Notes: generated by a model from the letters alone, not told the origin. A DNA stretch of 64,000 nt from DUPU01 sp050952465 (GCA_050952465.1 JBMNKZ010000008.1:297387-361386); one strand, 5' to 3'; positions 44,078 through 53,700 are shown, counted from the stretch's first letter. Program-made: numbers and translations.

Positions 44078-44556
44078 TGAATGAAATAAAAATCGCGGTT
44101 ACAGTCAATAGTACGAAAATTAACGCTAATGTTAAGCCGGAATTGAGTCTGCTTAGGTTTTTGCGCAGCCAAGGTATTTATGATGTTAAGTGCGGTTGTG
44201 AAATGGGGGATTGTGGGACCTGTACCGTTATTTTAAACGGTCAAGCAGTGAAATCATGTATTACCCTGGCTGCACAGGCTGACGGAGGGACCGTTTGGAC
44301 CATTAAAGGATTAGGAGTTATTGACGAAATAACTAAAAAACTGCAAGAAGCTTTTGTGGAGCATGGTGCTATTCAATGCGGCTTTTGTACCCCGGGAATG
44401 ATTGTAGCAGGAAAGGCCTATATCGACCAGGGGGGAATACCTGACAGAACTGAAATAAAAAAAGCTGTTTCCGGCAATATCTGTCGCTGCACGGGGTATA
44501 AAAAAATAGTGGATGCCATTTTTGATGTAGCTGAACAGATGAAAAAAAAGGGATAA
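44074..44556 (+). CDS. Molybdenum hydroxylase [2Fe-2S] subunit (CoxS/XdhC type)
   Basis: A 160-residue small subunit with two [2Fe-2S] sites: the plant-ferredoxin type CGCEMGDCGTC near 40, with its distant Cys in KSCITL, and the helical type CGFCTPGM with CRCTGY near 100-140. The start overlaps the FAD subunit stop by four bases. It passes electrons from the molybdopterin subunit to FAD. Confidence 0.94.
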   Translation: MMNEIKIAVTVNSTKINANVKPELSLLRFLRSQGIYDVKCGCEMGDCGTCTVILNGQAVKSCITLAAQADGGTVWTIKGLGVIDEITKKLQEAFVEHGAIQCGFCTPGMIVAGKAYIDQGGIPDRTEIKKAVSGNICRCTGYKKIVDAIFDVAEQMKKKG

Positions 44557-44574
44557 GATTTGGGAGGCGATTTT

Positions 44575-46869
44575 ATGAATAATTATAAAATTGTAGGGAC
44601 TCCTGCGCCGCGCCATGATGCTTGGGCCAAGGCGAAAGGAGAGCAGCTATATTCCGATGATTATGTCTTGCCGGGCATGCTATATGGCAAGGTTTTAAGG
44701 AGTAAGTATCCTGCTGCCGTTATAAAGAAAATTGATACCGTGAAAGCAAAAAGTTTACCTGGGGTACATGCTGTGTTGACGGCTAAAGATGTCCCACATA
44801 ATATCGATGTGACAAAATTCGGTCAGATGAAGGATGTAGGTGGCGGTTTCGAAGGGTTATATAAGGTTTTAGCCGATGGAAAAGTGCGTTTTAAAGGGGA
44901 AGCCGTGGCTTTAGTTGCGGCGGAAACAGAAGAGCTGGCAGAGGAAGCATGTCGTTTAATTGAAGTGGATTATGAAGTGCAATTAGGTGTGTTTGATCCG
45001 GAAGAGGCTTTAAAACCCGGCGCCTATTTAGTGAGCAGCGAGGATAAAAGTAATCAGGTTATGAGATGTCATATCGAAAAAGGTGAGGTAGAAAAGGCTT
45101 TTAAAGAGGCTGATCTGATCATCGAAAATGAGTACTATACACCTGCTGTGGACCATGTTTATTTGGAAACAGAAAGCGGAGTCGCTTGGCTAGATGAAAA
45201 CGAAGTGATTACCATGAGGGTAGGTACCCAGGTCTTGGAGCATTATCGTACCGTGGCAAAAATTTTAGGGCTGCCTCATAACAAGGTGCGAAACTTGGGT
45301 GTTCCCATGGGCGGCGGTTTTGGTGGAAAAGAAGATATTACGGTCGAAGTTTTTTTGGCCCTTTTGACGTGGAAAACAAGAAGACCGGTAAAAATGACCT
45401 GGAGCCGGGAAGAGTCCATAGAATCCCATTCAAAGAGACATCCGGAGATTATGCGCTATAAAAGCGGCTTCACCAAAGAGGGCAAGCTAATTGCTCAACA
45501 GGTGGAAATTGTTTTGGACGCTGGGGGCTATACCTATCTTACGCCTTGGGTGCAAATGTATTCTAGTATCAACGCGCCGGGTTGTTATAATATTCCAAAT
45601 ATAAAAATTGACAGTATTTCTGCTCTTACTAATAATACGTTTGCCAGTGCCAACCGAGGGTTTGGCGTACCTCAAGTAAATTTCGCTTCGGAACTGCAGA
45701 TGGATGAAGCCGCAGCAAAACTTGGGCTATCACCTCTAAAAATTCGGCTGAAAAATTGTTTAAGAAACGGTGATGAATTATGTACTGGTTTTATTCCTCA
45801 AGGCCATATTGCATTGGAGGAAATCGCCAAAAAGGCTTGGCAGACTCTTGAAGCTAAAGGTCCGAAACCTGAGTATCTTGGTGGGAGGAAAATTGGTCGG
45901 GGTATGGCTATCGGAATGATGAGCTATGGCAGATTATGTTTTCTCCATGATTCTTCCCGGGTAGGTTTGAGGATTGAGCTGGACGGAAGCATCACTCTGC
46001 GGGCCGGTGTGCCTGATTTAGGGGGCGGCCAAGTGTCGGTTTTATGTCAGATTGTAGCTGAGGAATTTGGACTTCCTATGGAAAAAATCCATCCTTTTAT
46101 TATGGATACCCATTTAACACCTCTTTGTGGAACTACAACCGCTACCAGGCAACTATATATGTCGGGGAATGCTACCCTAGTCGCTGTTGGTGAACTTAAG
46201 AAGCGGCTTTTGAAGAAGGCTGGAGAGATGCTAAAGGCTAAACCGGAGGAAATTCAATTAATTCATGAAAAAGCTTGTTTGATTAATGATCCTTATCAAA
46301 GTGTGCCTTTTGTCAGGTTAGTAGCCGAATTATCCAATGATGGAGTTCCTTTGTTTTATGAGGGACAATATAATGCTCCCTTTAGTGAAGTGCCTAATTT
46401 AATGGATATTAAAGGTAGAATTCTTCCGGATATGACCTATACTGCTCATGCCGCCGAAGTGGCCGTGGATGAAGAAACCGGCCAATTTGAAGTTTTGCGG
46501 GTGGTTGCTTGCGCCGATGTTGGTAAGGCCATTAACGAAAATAGTTGCGAAGGCCAAATGGAAGGTGGTGCTATTTATAATTTAGGCTTTGTCACAGAAA
46601 ATATCGCTTATGAAAAGGGCTATACCAAAGCCGGTTCTTTGGCAGAATATTTAATTCCCACTGCTTCTGATACGCCGGAGATCGAGACTATTATGGTGGA
46701 ATCAGGAGGGGGTTTAGGGCCTTACGGAGCAAAGGGCATTGGAGAACCTGCAGACAACTCCATCGCTCCGGCCATTATCAATGCAATTTATGATGCCGTG
46801 GGGGTACGTGTGAAAAGTCTCCCCGTGACTCCAGAAAAGCTGCTTTTAGAGATGACTAAAATTAGATGA
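44575..46869 (+). CDS. Molybdenum hydroxylase large subunit (molybdopterin-binding)
   Basis: A 764-residue xanthine dehydrogenase/aldehyde oxidoreductase-family catalytic subunit. It has the a/b hammerhead domain (about 20-130) and cofactor loops GVPMGGGFGGKED near 250, ANRGFGVPQ near 360, GTTTATRQ near 520 and the catalytic-glutamate region GAKGIGEPAD near 720. ATG 44575 follows GGGAGGCG. Such enzymes hydroxylate purines, aldehydes or aromatic heterocycles; which one cannot be read here. It forms a three-subunit enzyme with the two genes before it, under the sigma-54 promoter at 42377. Confidence 0.93.
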   Translation: MNNYKIVGTPAPRHDAWAKAKGEQLYSDDYVLPGMLYGKVLRSKYPAAVIKKIDTVKAKSLPGVHAVLTAKDVPHNIDVTKFGQMKDVGGGFEGLYKVLADGKVRFKGEAVALVAAETEELAEEACRLIEVDYEVQLGVFDPEEALKPGAYLVSSEDKSNQVMRCHIEKGEVEKAFKEADLIIENEYYTPAVDHVYLETESGVAWLDENEVITMRVGTQVLEHYRTVAKILGLPHNKVRNLGVPMGGGFGGKEDITVEVFLALLTWKTRRPVKMTWSREESIESHSKRHPEIMRYKSGFTKEGKLIAQQVEIVLDAGGYTYLTPWVQMYSSINAPGCYNIPNIKIDSISALTNNTFASANRGFGVPQVNFASELQMDEAAAKLGLSPLKIRLKNCLRNGDELCTGFIPQGHIALEEIAKKAWQTLEAKGPKPEYLGGRKIGRGMAIGMMSYGRLCFLHDSSRVGLRIELDGSITLRAGVPDLGGGQVSVLCQIVAEEFGLPMEKIHPFIMDTHLTPLCGTTTATRQLYMSGNATLVAVGELKKRLLKKAGEMLKAKPEEIQLIHEKACLINDPYQSVPFVRLVAELSNDGVPLFYEGQYNAPFSEVPNLMDIKGRILPDMTYTAHAAEVAVDEETGQFEVLRVVACADVGKAINENSCEGQMEGGAIYNLGFVTENIAYEKGYTKAGSLAEYLIPTASDTPEIETIMVESGGGLGPYGAKGIGEPADNSIAPAIINAIYDAVGVRVKSLPVTPEKLLLEMTKIR

Positions 46870-46976
46870 TTTTGATAAGAAATATTTTGCTCAAAATCAT
46901 TATTGGCCTTTGACAATAACTAAAAAATGGTGTAAGGTTATAATTAGCATATGCCAAAAACAAAAGGAGGGATATT

Positions 46977-47360
46977 ATGAAAATTTGTGTATCCAGTTCC
47001 GGACAAGGAGAAAATTCAGTTGTTGATTTCCGTTTTGGGAGATGCCCCTACTTTGTTATTTATGAAACTGATACAAAAAGATATGAGTCATTAGAGAATC
47101 AGGGTGTCAGTTCTCCCCATGGGGCAGGGGTCACTGCAGCTCAGCAGGTGATTGACGCCAAGTCCGATGCGGTTATTACCGGAAATATGGGACCTAATGC
47201 CATGGAGTTGCTTAAAGCCGCTGGGATTAAAATTCTTAATATGTCAGGCGGTACCGTAAAGGGGGCCATAAATTTATATCTGGAAGGGAAACTTAAGGAG
47301 ATCAATCAAGCAGCCCCTGCCCATTTTGGAATTGGTCAAGGTGGGCGAAGGGGATGGTAA
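46977..47360 (+). CDS. NifX-like cofactor-binding domain protein
   Basis: A 127-residue protein of the dinitrogenase iron-molybdenum cofactor family, with RFGRCPYFVIYE near 22, the middle stretch VITGNMGPNAMELLKAAGI and a glycine-rich end. AAAGGAGGG precedes the start, and a TATAAT stands about 40 bases ahead of it. It is the first gene of a four-gene set with two ferredoxin-ATPases and another NifX-like protein. The set is known from many anaerobes, but its substrate is not established. Confidence 0.8.
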   Translation: MKICVSSSGQGENSVVDFRFGRCPYFVIYETDTKRYESLENQGVSSPHGAGVTAAQQVIDAKSDAVITGNMGPNAMELLKAAGIKILNMSGGTVKGAINLYLEGKLKEINQAAPAHFGIGQGGRRGW

Positions 47361-47361
47361 G

Positions 47362-48216
47362 ATGCAGGTTTCTATTTTAAGCGGTAAAGGTGGAACAGGA
47401 AAGACCACGGTTGCAGTAAACTTAGCAGCGGTAACAGGCTGGCACTATGTAGACTGTGATGTGGAAGAGCCCAATGGTTTTATTTTCTTAAAGCCGAAGG
47501 TGACGGCAAGGGGGGATGTGGCCATTCTCGTTCCCGATATTAATAAAGAAAAATGCATATTGTGCAAAAAGTGTGTGGATATTTGCCAGTTTCATGCCTT
47601 AGGGATGGCCAAGGATCAAGTGCTGTTTTTTGAAAAACTATGCCATGGCTGTGGCGCATGCCAGCTGGTTTGTCCGGAAGATGCTATCTCCGAAAGGGGC
47701 CGAACTATCGGAATAATAGAAGAGGGAGTATGTGAAACAGGAACCGGTCAAGGCATCAAGTGTATCCAGGGAGTGCTAAATTTAGGCGAGCCCATGTCAG
47801 GGCCGATTATCAGAAAAATAAAGCAAAGAATAACCCAGGATATCCAGGGTACCTATCTCGTTGATTGTTCACCGGGGAGTTCTTGTAATGTGGTGAAAGC
47901 CATTGAGGAATCGGAATATGCTATTTTGGTAACGGAACCGACGGAGTTTGGATTGCATGATTTGAAGATTGCTGTGGGTTTAGTAAGAAAAATGGGTATC
48001 CCTTTTGGGCTGATTTTAAACAGGGCAGATAAATATCACAGGCTAATTGATGATTACTGCCAAAAAGAAAATATCAGCATGCTGGGAGTGATTCCTTTTG
48101 ATAAAAAGGCAGCTATGATGTATTCTGAAGGTCAGCTTTTGATTAAAGATCAATATTATCGCCGGATGTTTGAAGAGATTGGTGAGAACTTGAAGGAGGC
48201 GATCAAATGCAGTTGA
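47362..48216 (+). CDS. MinD-type P-loop ATPase with inserted ferredoxin domain (first of pair)
   Basis: A 284-residue Mrp/MinD-superfamily ATPase with a deviant Walker A (SGKGGTGKTT near 6-15) and an inserted 2[4Fe-4S] ferredoxin (CILCKKCVDICQ and CHGCGACQLVCP, about 65-110). Such pairs are thought to insert or mobilise metal clusters. ATG 47362 lies one base after the upstream stop. The end overlaps the second ATPase by ten bases, so they are probably made in equal amounts and may form a heterodimer. Confidence 0.88.
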   Translation: MQVSILSGKGGTGKTTVAVNLAAVTGWHYVDCDVEEPNGFIFLKPKVTARGDVAILVPDINKEKCILCKKCVDICQFHALGMAKDQVLFFEKLCHGCGACQLVCPEDAISERGRTIGIIEEGVCETGTGQGIKCIQGVLNLGEPMSGPIIRKIKQRITQDIQGTYLVDCSPGSSCNVVKAIEESEYAILVTEPTEFGLHDLKIAVGLVRKMGIPFGLILNRADKYHRLIDDYCQKENISMLGVIPFDKKAAMMYSEGQLLIKDQYYRRMFEEIGENLKEAIKCS

Positions 48217-49070
48217 TTATCCTCAGTGGCAAAGGAGGGACGGGAAAGACTACCATAGCGGCATCTTTTGCATATTTGCACAGAGAAGGGATTAAGATTG
48301 ACTGTGATGTGGAAGCCTCTAATTTGCACATTATTCTTCGAGGAAAAGATATAGAGGAACATAATTTTTCCGGTGCCAAGGTCGCCAAGATAGATAGAGA
48401 AAAGTGTATTAAATGCGGAGCATGTGTAGTGGTGTGCAGGTTTGACGCTATTTCAGAGTTTAAGGTGAACGAGTTAAAATGTGAAGGATGTGCCGCTTGT
48501 ACTGTGGTTTGTCCGCAGAAAGCCATAGCTTTATATGATGAAATTACAGGAAAAACTGTAATCACGGAAACAGGGCATGGTATTTTATCTCATGCTGATA
48601 TGGAAATCGGGGCGGAAGGCTCAGGAAAACTGGTCACCGAAGTCAGGAAAAATGCAGGGAAATATATCAAAGACGGAGACATGATTTTGCTGGACGGATC
48701 CCCAGGTGTGGGATGTCCGGTGATGGCATCACTCACCGGCTGTGATGCTGCCTTAATGGTAGTGGAACCTACCCAATCCGGATTAGCAGACTTTCTTAGG
48801 GTGTTAGAATTGGTACGGTTTTTCAGGATCAAACCTTTTGTCTGTATTAATAAATATGACCTTAATAATGCAAAGTCAAGGGAAATATTTTGGACCTGCC
48901 GGAAGGAAAGAATTCCGGTACTGGGGGAGATACCCTTTGATCCGATGGTCAAAGAGGCAATTAATCAATTAAAACCGATTGTGGCGTATCCGGAAAGTTC
49001 TGCCGGACGACAAATTTCTATGCTATGGAATAGATTACAGATGAGATTAAAGGAGGATATTTTACAATGA
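48207..49070 (+). CDS. MinD-type P-loop ATPase with inserted ferredoxin domain (second of pair)
   Basis: A 287-residue homologue of the preceding gene, with SGKGGTGKTT near 6 and the ferredoxin cysteines CIKCGACVVVCR and CEGCAACTVVCP. GGAGGCGATC precedes ATG 48207. The start overlaps the first ATPase and the end overlaps the next NifX-like gene (ATGA-type, 4 bases), so the four genes form one coupled unit. Confidence 0.88.
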   Translation: MQLIILSGKGGTGKTTIAASFAYLHREGIKIDCDVEASNLHIILRGKDIEEHNFSGAKVAKIDREKCIKCGACVVVCRFDAISEFKVNELKCEGCAACTVVCPQKAIALYDEITGKTVITETGHGILSHADMEIGAEGSGKLVTEVRKNAGKYIKDGDMILLDGSPGVGCPVMASLTGCDAALMVVEPTQSGLADFLRVLELVRFFRIKPFVCINKYDLNNAKSREIFWTCRKERIPVLGEIPFDPMVKEAINQLKPIVAYPESSAGRQISMLWNRLQMRLKEDILQ

Positions 49071-49423
49071 AGATTGGAGTAGCAAAAAACGGTAATCAGG
49101 TATCACAACATTTTGGTCATAGTGAAGGATTTCAAGTATTCGAAGTTAAAGATGGTCACGTGACGGGGCAGGAATTTGTGCAGAGTCCAGGACATCGGCC
49201 GGGTTTTTTACCTCCGTTTTTGGCAGATCAGGGAGTAAATGTGGTGATTGCCGGTGGGATGGGGGCTACTGCCCAGCAGCTTTTCCAGGAGCGGGGAATC
49301 TCTGTAATTGTAGGTGCCCAGGGAAGAATTGAAGATGTTGTGAACGAATATCTAAAAGGAAACCTGATTTCTACCGGCAGTGTTTGCACCGAGCATGCTC
49401 ATGAGGGACATTGTCATGATTAA
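49067..49423 (+). CDS. NifX-like cofactor-binding domain protein, His-rich tail
   Basis: A 118-residue dinitrogenase iron-molybdenum cofactor family protein (VSQHFGHSEGFQVFEV near 12, VVIAGGMGATAQQLF near 62). The tail CTEHAHEGHCHD is rich in Cys and His and could bind a metal. It overlaps the second ATPase by four bases. Confidence 0.82.
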   Translation: MKIGVAKNGNQVSQHFGHSEGFQVFEVKDGHVTGQEFVQSPGHRPGFLPPFLADQGVNVVIAGGMGATAQQLFQERGISVIVGAQGRIEDVVNEYLKGNLISTGSVCTEHAHEGHCHD

Positions 49424-49489
49424 AAGTTGAGCATTTTTAAAAAATCTGTTTATTTTAACCTGTAAGCCCAAGTTATTAACTTCCTAATT

Positions 49490-49519
49490 AGGGGCTGTTT
49501 TTACAGTCCCTTGTTTTTT
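49490..49519 (+). terminator. Intrinsic terminator of the NifX/ATPase operon
   Basis: AGGGGCTGT pairs with ACAGTCCCT across TTTT (one G-T pair), followed by TGTTTTTTG. Confidence 0.88.
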
Positions 49520-49631
49520 GTTAAATAAAATTTAGCAAACAAATTTTCATTATGAATGATAGAAATAGGAAATTCCTTAGGAATAGAGTATAATTAGATA
49601 AAACTAATACTAGGCACTGGGGGCCAAGAAA

Positions 49632-50081
49632 ATGAAACCGGTAGATAAAGAAGAAATTGTCGGAGAAGTTCTATCAATAAATATTAGTGAGAACAGGGGA
49701 ACGGATAAAAGACAGGTGAATGAAATTAACTTAATTGCAGGTTTTGGTTTAGAAGGAGATGCCCATGGGGGAGATTGGGATCGGCAAGTAAGTATATTTC
49801 CCGTTGAAGCCTTAGAAAAGGTGCCGGTAGAAAAAATTGGAGAAGTATCCAAGGGAGGTTATACTGAAAATATCACAATTCAAGGAATTCCCTTAAAGGA
49901 TCTAGTCCCGGGGGTAAAAGTAAAAGTAGGCAGTGCCCTGGTTTCAATTTTATATATTGGCAAAGATGAATATAAAGAGCATGGAAGACCCTATATTGTA
50001 AGTCGGGAAGGCAGATTTGGTAAGGTACTTGAGAGCGGCAAAGTTAAAATCGGTGATAAAATTAGAATTGTTTATGCGTAA
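49632..50081 (+). CDS. MOSC-domain protein
   Basis: A 149-residue stand-alone MOSC protein (residues 20-145: GFGLEGDAHGGDWDRQVS, GGYTENITIQG, then GKDEYKEHG). MOSC domains bind pyranopterin-type molybdenum cofactor or its sulfur; the usual Cys in the GKEC segment is absent here (GKDEYKEHG), so sulfur transfer may differ. It fits with the molybdenum hydroxylase genes upstream. No strong ribosome site is seen (GGGGG ten bases ahead). Confidence 0.85.
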   Translation: MKPVDKEEIVGEVLSINISENRGTDKRQVNEINLIAGFGLEGDAHGGDWDRQVSIFPVEALEKVPVEKIGEVSKGGYTENITIQGIPLKDLVPGVKVKVGSALVSILYIGKDEYKEHGRPYIVSREGRFGKVLESGKVKIGDKIRIVYA

Positions 50082-50121
50082 TCCAAAATAAATTATGTTA
50101 ACTTCTAATGGGGGTATAGAA

Positions 50122-50766
50122 ATGAGTCACGAAAAATATATATGTGGTGTTTGTAAGATCCACGCTTGTAGAACGGGAAATAAAGAAAAAATGCCAAGGA
50201 ATTGTCCTTGCCTTGATGAACAGTCAAGTAATGAGATTAAAAAAATGTATGTAGATGAGGAACTTTTTCTTGCCCAAAAGGCTGCCCTGGTAGAGTCTGG
50301 GGGGTATTGCCAAAAAACCCGGGTGGAAGAGATTATGGACTTTGCTCGAAAATGTGGTTTTAAGAATCTAGGCGTGGCTTTTTGTACTGGATTTACAAAC
50401 GAAATGGCTATATTACACAAAATATTAACAGCTAACGGTTTTACGGTAAATTCAGTGATCTGTAAAAATTGCAGTATGCCTAAAACAGAAGTCTTAGGGA
50501 TTAGTGAGCATGAAAAAGTAAGACCGGGTACCTACGAAGCCATGTGTAATCCCATCGGACAGGCAGTTTTTTTAAACAAAGCAAAAACCGATTTGAATTT
50601 AATGTTGGGATTATGTGTCGGTCATGATACTCTTTTTATGAAGCATTCCCAGGCACCGGTCACAGTGCTGGCGGTCAAGGACCGGGTACTTGGACATAAT
50701 CCCATGGCGGCTCTGTACTTGGCTGAAGGCTATTACAAGAAAAAGCTCTTTCCCGATGAAAAATAA
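50122..50766 (+). CDS. DUF1847-family Cys-rich metal-binding protein
   Basis: A 214-residue protein with an N-terminal cysteine cluster (CGVCKIHACRTG, NCPC) and further cysteines in CKNCSMP, MCNPIGQ and GLCVGHDTLF. The pattern matches DUF1847 proteins of anaerobes, predicted to bind metals; their function is unknown. ATG 50122 lies behind GGGGGT and is preferred over 50095. It is next to MOSC, DUF134 and NifX-like genes, which suggests a metal-cofactor role. Confidence 0.78.
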   Translation: MSHEKYICGVCKIHACRTGNKEKMPRNCPCLDEQSSNEIKKMYVDEELFLAQKAALVESGGYCQKTRVEEIMDFARKCGFKNLGVAFCTGFTNEMAILHKILTANGFTVNSVICKNCSMPKTEVLGISEHEKVRPGTYEAMCNPIGQAVFLNKAKTDLNLMLGLCVGHDTLFMKHSQAPVTVLAVKDRVLGHNPMAALYLAEGYYKKKLFPDEK

Positions 50767-50791
50767 GAGTGTATCAGGTTATAGGCTATTA

Positions 50792-50800
50792 TGGTATAAT
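50792..50800 (+). promoter_or_regulatory. Extended -10 promoter before DUF134 and nrdJ
   Basis: TGGTATAAT is an extended -10 element (TG-N-TATAAT) about 57 bases before the DUF134 start. A -35 box is not obvious. Confidence 0.5.
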
Positions 50801-50856
50801 ATTTGGAAAATAATGAGTTAAAGGTAGTATGGGTTTGCTAAAAGGAGGTGTTTGTC

Positions 50857-51300
50857 GTGCCAAGGCCTATTAAGCCTAGAAGGATATCTTTTTTTCCGAA
50901 AGATACTTATTTTATGCCACTAGGTAAACCCCAGTGTGAATTAGAGGAAGTGCAAATCAAAATAGAAGAGTTAGAAGCTATGCGTTTAAAAGATGGAGAA
51001 AATTTATCCCAGGAAGAATGCGCAGAAAAAATGCAGATATCACGACAAACCTTTCAACTAATTATTGACGAGGCGAGGAAAAAAATCGTTGATGCCTTAA
51101 CAAAAGGTAAGGCGGTCAGAATCCAAGGGGGCAATTATACATTAAATGTATGTAAATATAGATGCCGGGTTTGCGGCCAAGAGTTTAATGTAAAATATGA
51201 AAAGGAATTTAATGCTTGTCCTAAATGTCTGGGTGAACGAATCGAATGCCTGGAGAAGGATGCTTTTTGCCAGAAAAAGTGCCGGAGAAAAAAGAATTAA
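50857..51300 (+). CDS. DUF134 helix-turn-helix protein
   Basis: A 147-residue DUF134 protein. The start MPRPIKPRRISFFPK and the sigma-like helix-turn-helix QEECAEKMQISRQTFQLIIDEARKK (about 50-75) are characteristic; the C-terminus adds a zinc-ribbon-like part (CRVCGQEF, CPKCLGE, then CQKKCRRKKN). GTG 50857 is chosen for its six-base distance from AGGAGGTG. These proteins probably regulate metal-cofactor genes. A second DUF134 gene is at 56378. Confidence 0.85.
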   Translation: MPRPIKPRRISFFPKDTYFMPLGKPQCELEEVQIKIEELEAMRLKDGENLSQEECAEKMQISRQTFQLIIDEARKKIVDALTKGKAVRIQGGNYTLNVCKYRCRVCGQEFNVKYEKEFNACPKCLGERIECLEKDAFCQKKCRRKKN

Positions 51301-51350
51301 ATGCAATAATAGATTATTGGTTTGAAATTGTTGAGTAGCGGGAGGAGTAT

Positions 51351-53624
51351 ATGTTGGATCTATCACCAAATGCTTTGGCAGTACTTGAACGTAGGTATTT
51401 AAACAGAAATGAAAAAGGTGAAATAACAGAAAATGTGGAAGAGATGTTTATGCGGGTAGCCCGGGCGATTGCTGGAATTGATCGTACCTATGGTGCGGAT
51501 GATCATGAAGTAGCCCTGCTCCAGGAAAGATTTTTCCACATGATGACCAGTCTCTTCTTTATTCCCAATTCTCCTACTTTGATGAATGCCGGATTGCCTT
51601 TAGGTCAATTATCTGCCTGTTTTGTGTTACCCATCCCTGATTCCATGGAAGGGATTTTTGAATCTGTTAAGAATACGGCTTTAATTCATAAAAGCGGGGG
51701 AGGGACAGGCTTTAGTTTTAGCCGGCTTCGCCCTAAAGGTTCGGTGGTGCGTTCTACCGGGGGAGTTGCTTCCGGGCCGGTGAGCTTTATGAAGGTGTTT
51801 AATGCGGCCACGGAAGCAGTGAAACAGGGGGGTAAGCGCCGCGGAGCTAATATGGGGATACTTCGCGTGGATCATCCGGACATCCTGGAATTTATAAAAT
51901 GCAAAGAAGATAAAGCGGAACTGACTAATTTTAACCTAAGTGTGGGTATTACAGAAGGTTTTATGGACGCAGTGGAAAAGGGGGAGAAATTCCTCCTGAT
52001 TGACCCCGTTACCAAAAAGACAGTAGACGCATTGGACGCCCGGGAAGTATTTCACCTAATTGTAGAGAAAGCCTGGGAAAGCGGGGAACCGGGCATTGTT
52101 TTTCTCGACCGGATTAATGAGAAGAGCTCTGTGGCCCATATTGGTGAAATAGAAAGCACTAACCCTTGCGGGGAACAGCCCCTTCTTCCTTATGAATCCT
52201 GTAATCTAGGATCCATTAATCTGGCCCGGATGGTAAAAGACACCGGAAAAGAAGTTGATTACGATAAACTCCGGTATACGGTTTATTTAGCGGTACACTT
52301 TTTGGATAATGTGATAGACGCCAACAACTATCCCTTGCCGGAAATTGAAGCTCAAACCAAAGAAACCAGGAAGATTGGTCTTGGAGTGATGGGATTTGCC
52401 GATCTTTTGATTAAGCTGGGTATACCATATAACTCAGAGGAAGCGGTAGAAGTGGCTGAAAAGGTCATGGAGTTTATAGATTGTGAATCTAAGAAAGCCT
52501 CAATGGACTTAGGCCGAACTCGGGGGACTTTTCCCGGTTATAAGGGAAGTCGGTGGGAAAAGGAGAATATGCCCTTAAGAAATGCTACTACCACCACCAT
52601 TGCTCCTACGGGTACTATCAGTATGATTGCCGGGTGCAGCAGTGGGATTGAGCCTCTTTTTGCTGTTGCATATACTAAAGTATGCATGGATAATGACAGA
52701 TTGGCCGAGGTCCATCCTGTGTTTGCCGACTTAGCCAAGGAAAGAGGTTTTTCCTCAGACAGGCTTATGGAAAAAGTAATAAAACAGGGTAATGTACAGG
52801 GTATCAAAGAAATTCCTGAAGATGTGAGAAAAATTTTTGTAACCACCCAGGAGATCACTCCCTATTGGCATGTCAGGATTCAGGCTGCATTTCAAAAATA
52901 TACGGACAATGGAGTAAGTAAGACCATAAACTTCCCCCAATACGCGGAGTCTAAGGATATTGAGGAGTCTTTCCTACTGGCTTATAAATTGGGGTGTAAA
53001 GGTATTACCGTTTATCGGGATGGTTCCCGAGAGGGACAGGTTCTTAATACAGGAAGCTCCAACCAAGAGGAAAAGTCTGCAGGAGTAAAACAGCCTATTG
53101 CATCAGGACATATTTCTCCCCGTAAGAGACCGGAAATAACTCAGGGGATGACAGAAAAAGCCATTGCCGGCTGTGGTAATCTGTATATTACAGTTAATTA
53201 TGATTCCTCAGGTGTCTGTGAGGTTTTTACTAATTTAGGCAAAGGGGGAGGTTGTCCCTCTCAAACGGAAGCAACCAGCCGGCTGGTATCTTTGGCTTTG
53301 AGATCCGGGATCAGTACCGATGCTGTAATCGAGCAGTTGAAGGGGATCCGCTGTCCCTCTACCTTAAGTAAAAAATCCAAGGGAGCCAATGTACGTGTGC
53401 TTTCTTGTCCTGATGCCATTGCCAGAACATTGGAAAAGGTAATGAATATTGCTGTCAATGATAATAACGGACATGATATGGATGATATCGCGGAAGAAAT
53501 AGAAAAAATGTATGTTAAAAAAGAAAATGACAAGAAAAATGCGTGCCCGGAGTGCGGAGGAAAATTAGAGTATGAAGGAGGCTGCGTTCTCTGCCGGTCT
53601 TGTGGTTATAGTAAATGTGGATAA
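51351..53624 (+). CDS. nrdJ: Ribonucleotide reductase, class II (adenosylcobalamin-dependent)
   Basis: A 757-residue B12-dependent ribonucleoside-diphosphate reductase. The active-site region NPCGEQPLLPYESCNLGSIN is near 265, and APTGTISMIAG and GCSSGIEP follow. An insert and a C-terminal domain (TSCPD-like region near 590-690) end in a zinc ribbon ACPECGGKL and CRSCGYSKCG. It makes deoxyribonucleotides without oxygen. AGCGGGAGGAG precedes ATG 51351. Confidence 0.95.
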   Translation: MLDLSPNALAVLERRYLNRNEKGEITENVEEMFMRVARAIAGIDRTYGADDHEVALLQERFFHMMTSLFFIPNSPTLMNAGLPLGQLSACFVLPIPDSMEGIFESVKNTALIHKSGGGTGFSFSRLRPKGSVVRSTGGVASGPVSFMKVFNAATEAVKQGGKRRGANMGILRVDHPDILEFIKCKEDKAELTNFNLSVGITEGFMDAVEKGEKFLLIDPVTKKTVDALDAREVFHLIVEKAWESGEPGIVFLDRINEKSSVAHIGEIESTNPCGEQPLLPYESCNLGSINLARMVKDTGKEVDYDKLRYTVYLAVHFLDNVIDANNYPLPEIEAQTKETRKIGLGVMGFADLLIKLGIPYNSEEAVEVAEKVMEFIDCESKKASMDLGRTRGTFPGYKGSRWEKENMPLRNATTTTIAPTGTISMIAGCSSGIEPLFAVAYTKVCMDNDRLAEVHPVFADLAKERGFSSDRLMEKVIKQGNVQGIKEIPEDVRKIFVTTQEITPYWHVRIQAAFQKYTDNGVSKTINFPQYAESKDIEESFLLAYKLGCKGITVYRDGSREGQVLNTGSSNQEEKSAGVKQPIASGHISPRKRPEITQGMTEKAIAGCGNLYITVNYDSSGVCEVFTNLGKGGGCPSQTEATSRLVSLALRSGISTDAVIEQLKGIRCPSTLSKKSKGANVRVLSCPDAIARTLEKVMNIAVNDNNGHDMDDIAEEIEKMYVKKENDKKNACPECGGKLEYEGGCVLCRSCGYSKCG

Positions 53625-53648
53625 GGTTTATAAGTAAATAGTTTTTAT

Positions 53649-53700
53649 AAAAGGTTCATTTTTGTCCTTTTTTCTAATAAAGGTTCAAAATGAACCTTTT
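53649..53700 (+). terminator. Long hairpin after nrdJ
   Basis: A perfect 14-bp stem AAAAGGTTCATTTT (53649-53662) with its complement (53687-53700). The T-rich loop and the sequence GGTTCATTTTTGTCC resemble the hairpin at 42247. It is probably the nrdJ terminator. Confidence 0.75.

Noticed and set aside
46911..46944. TTGACA ... TATAAT promoter before the NifX-like gene
   Set aside because: The spacing between the two boxes is 23 bases, too long for a standard promoter; only the TATAAT may be used.
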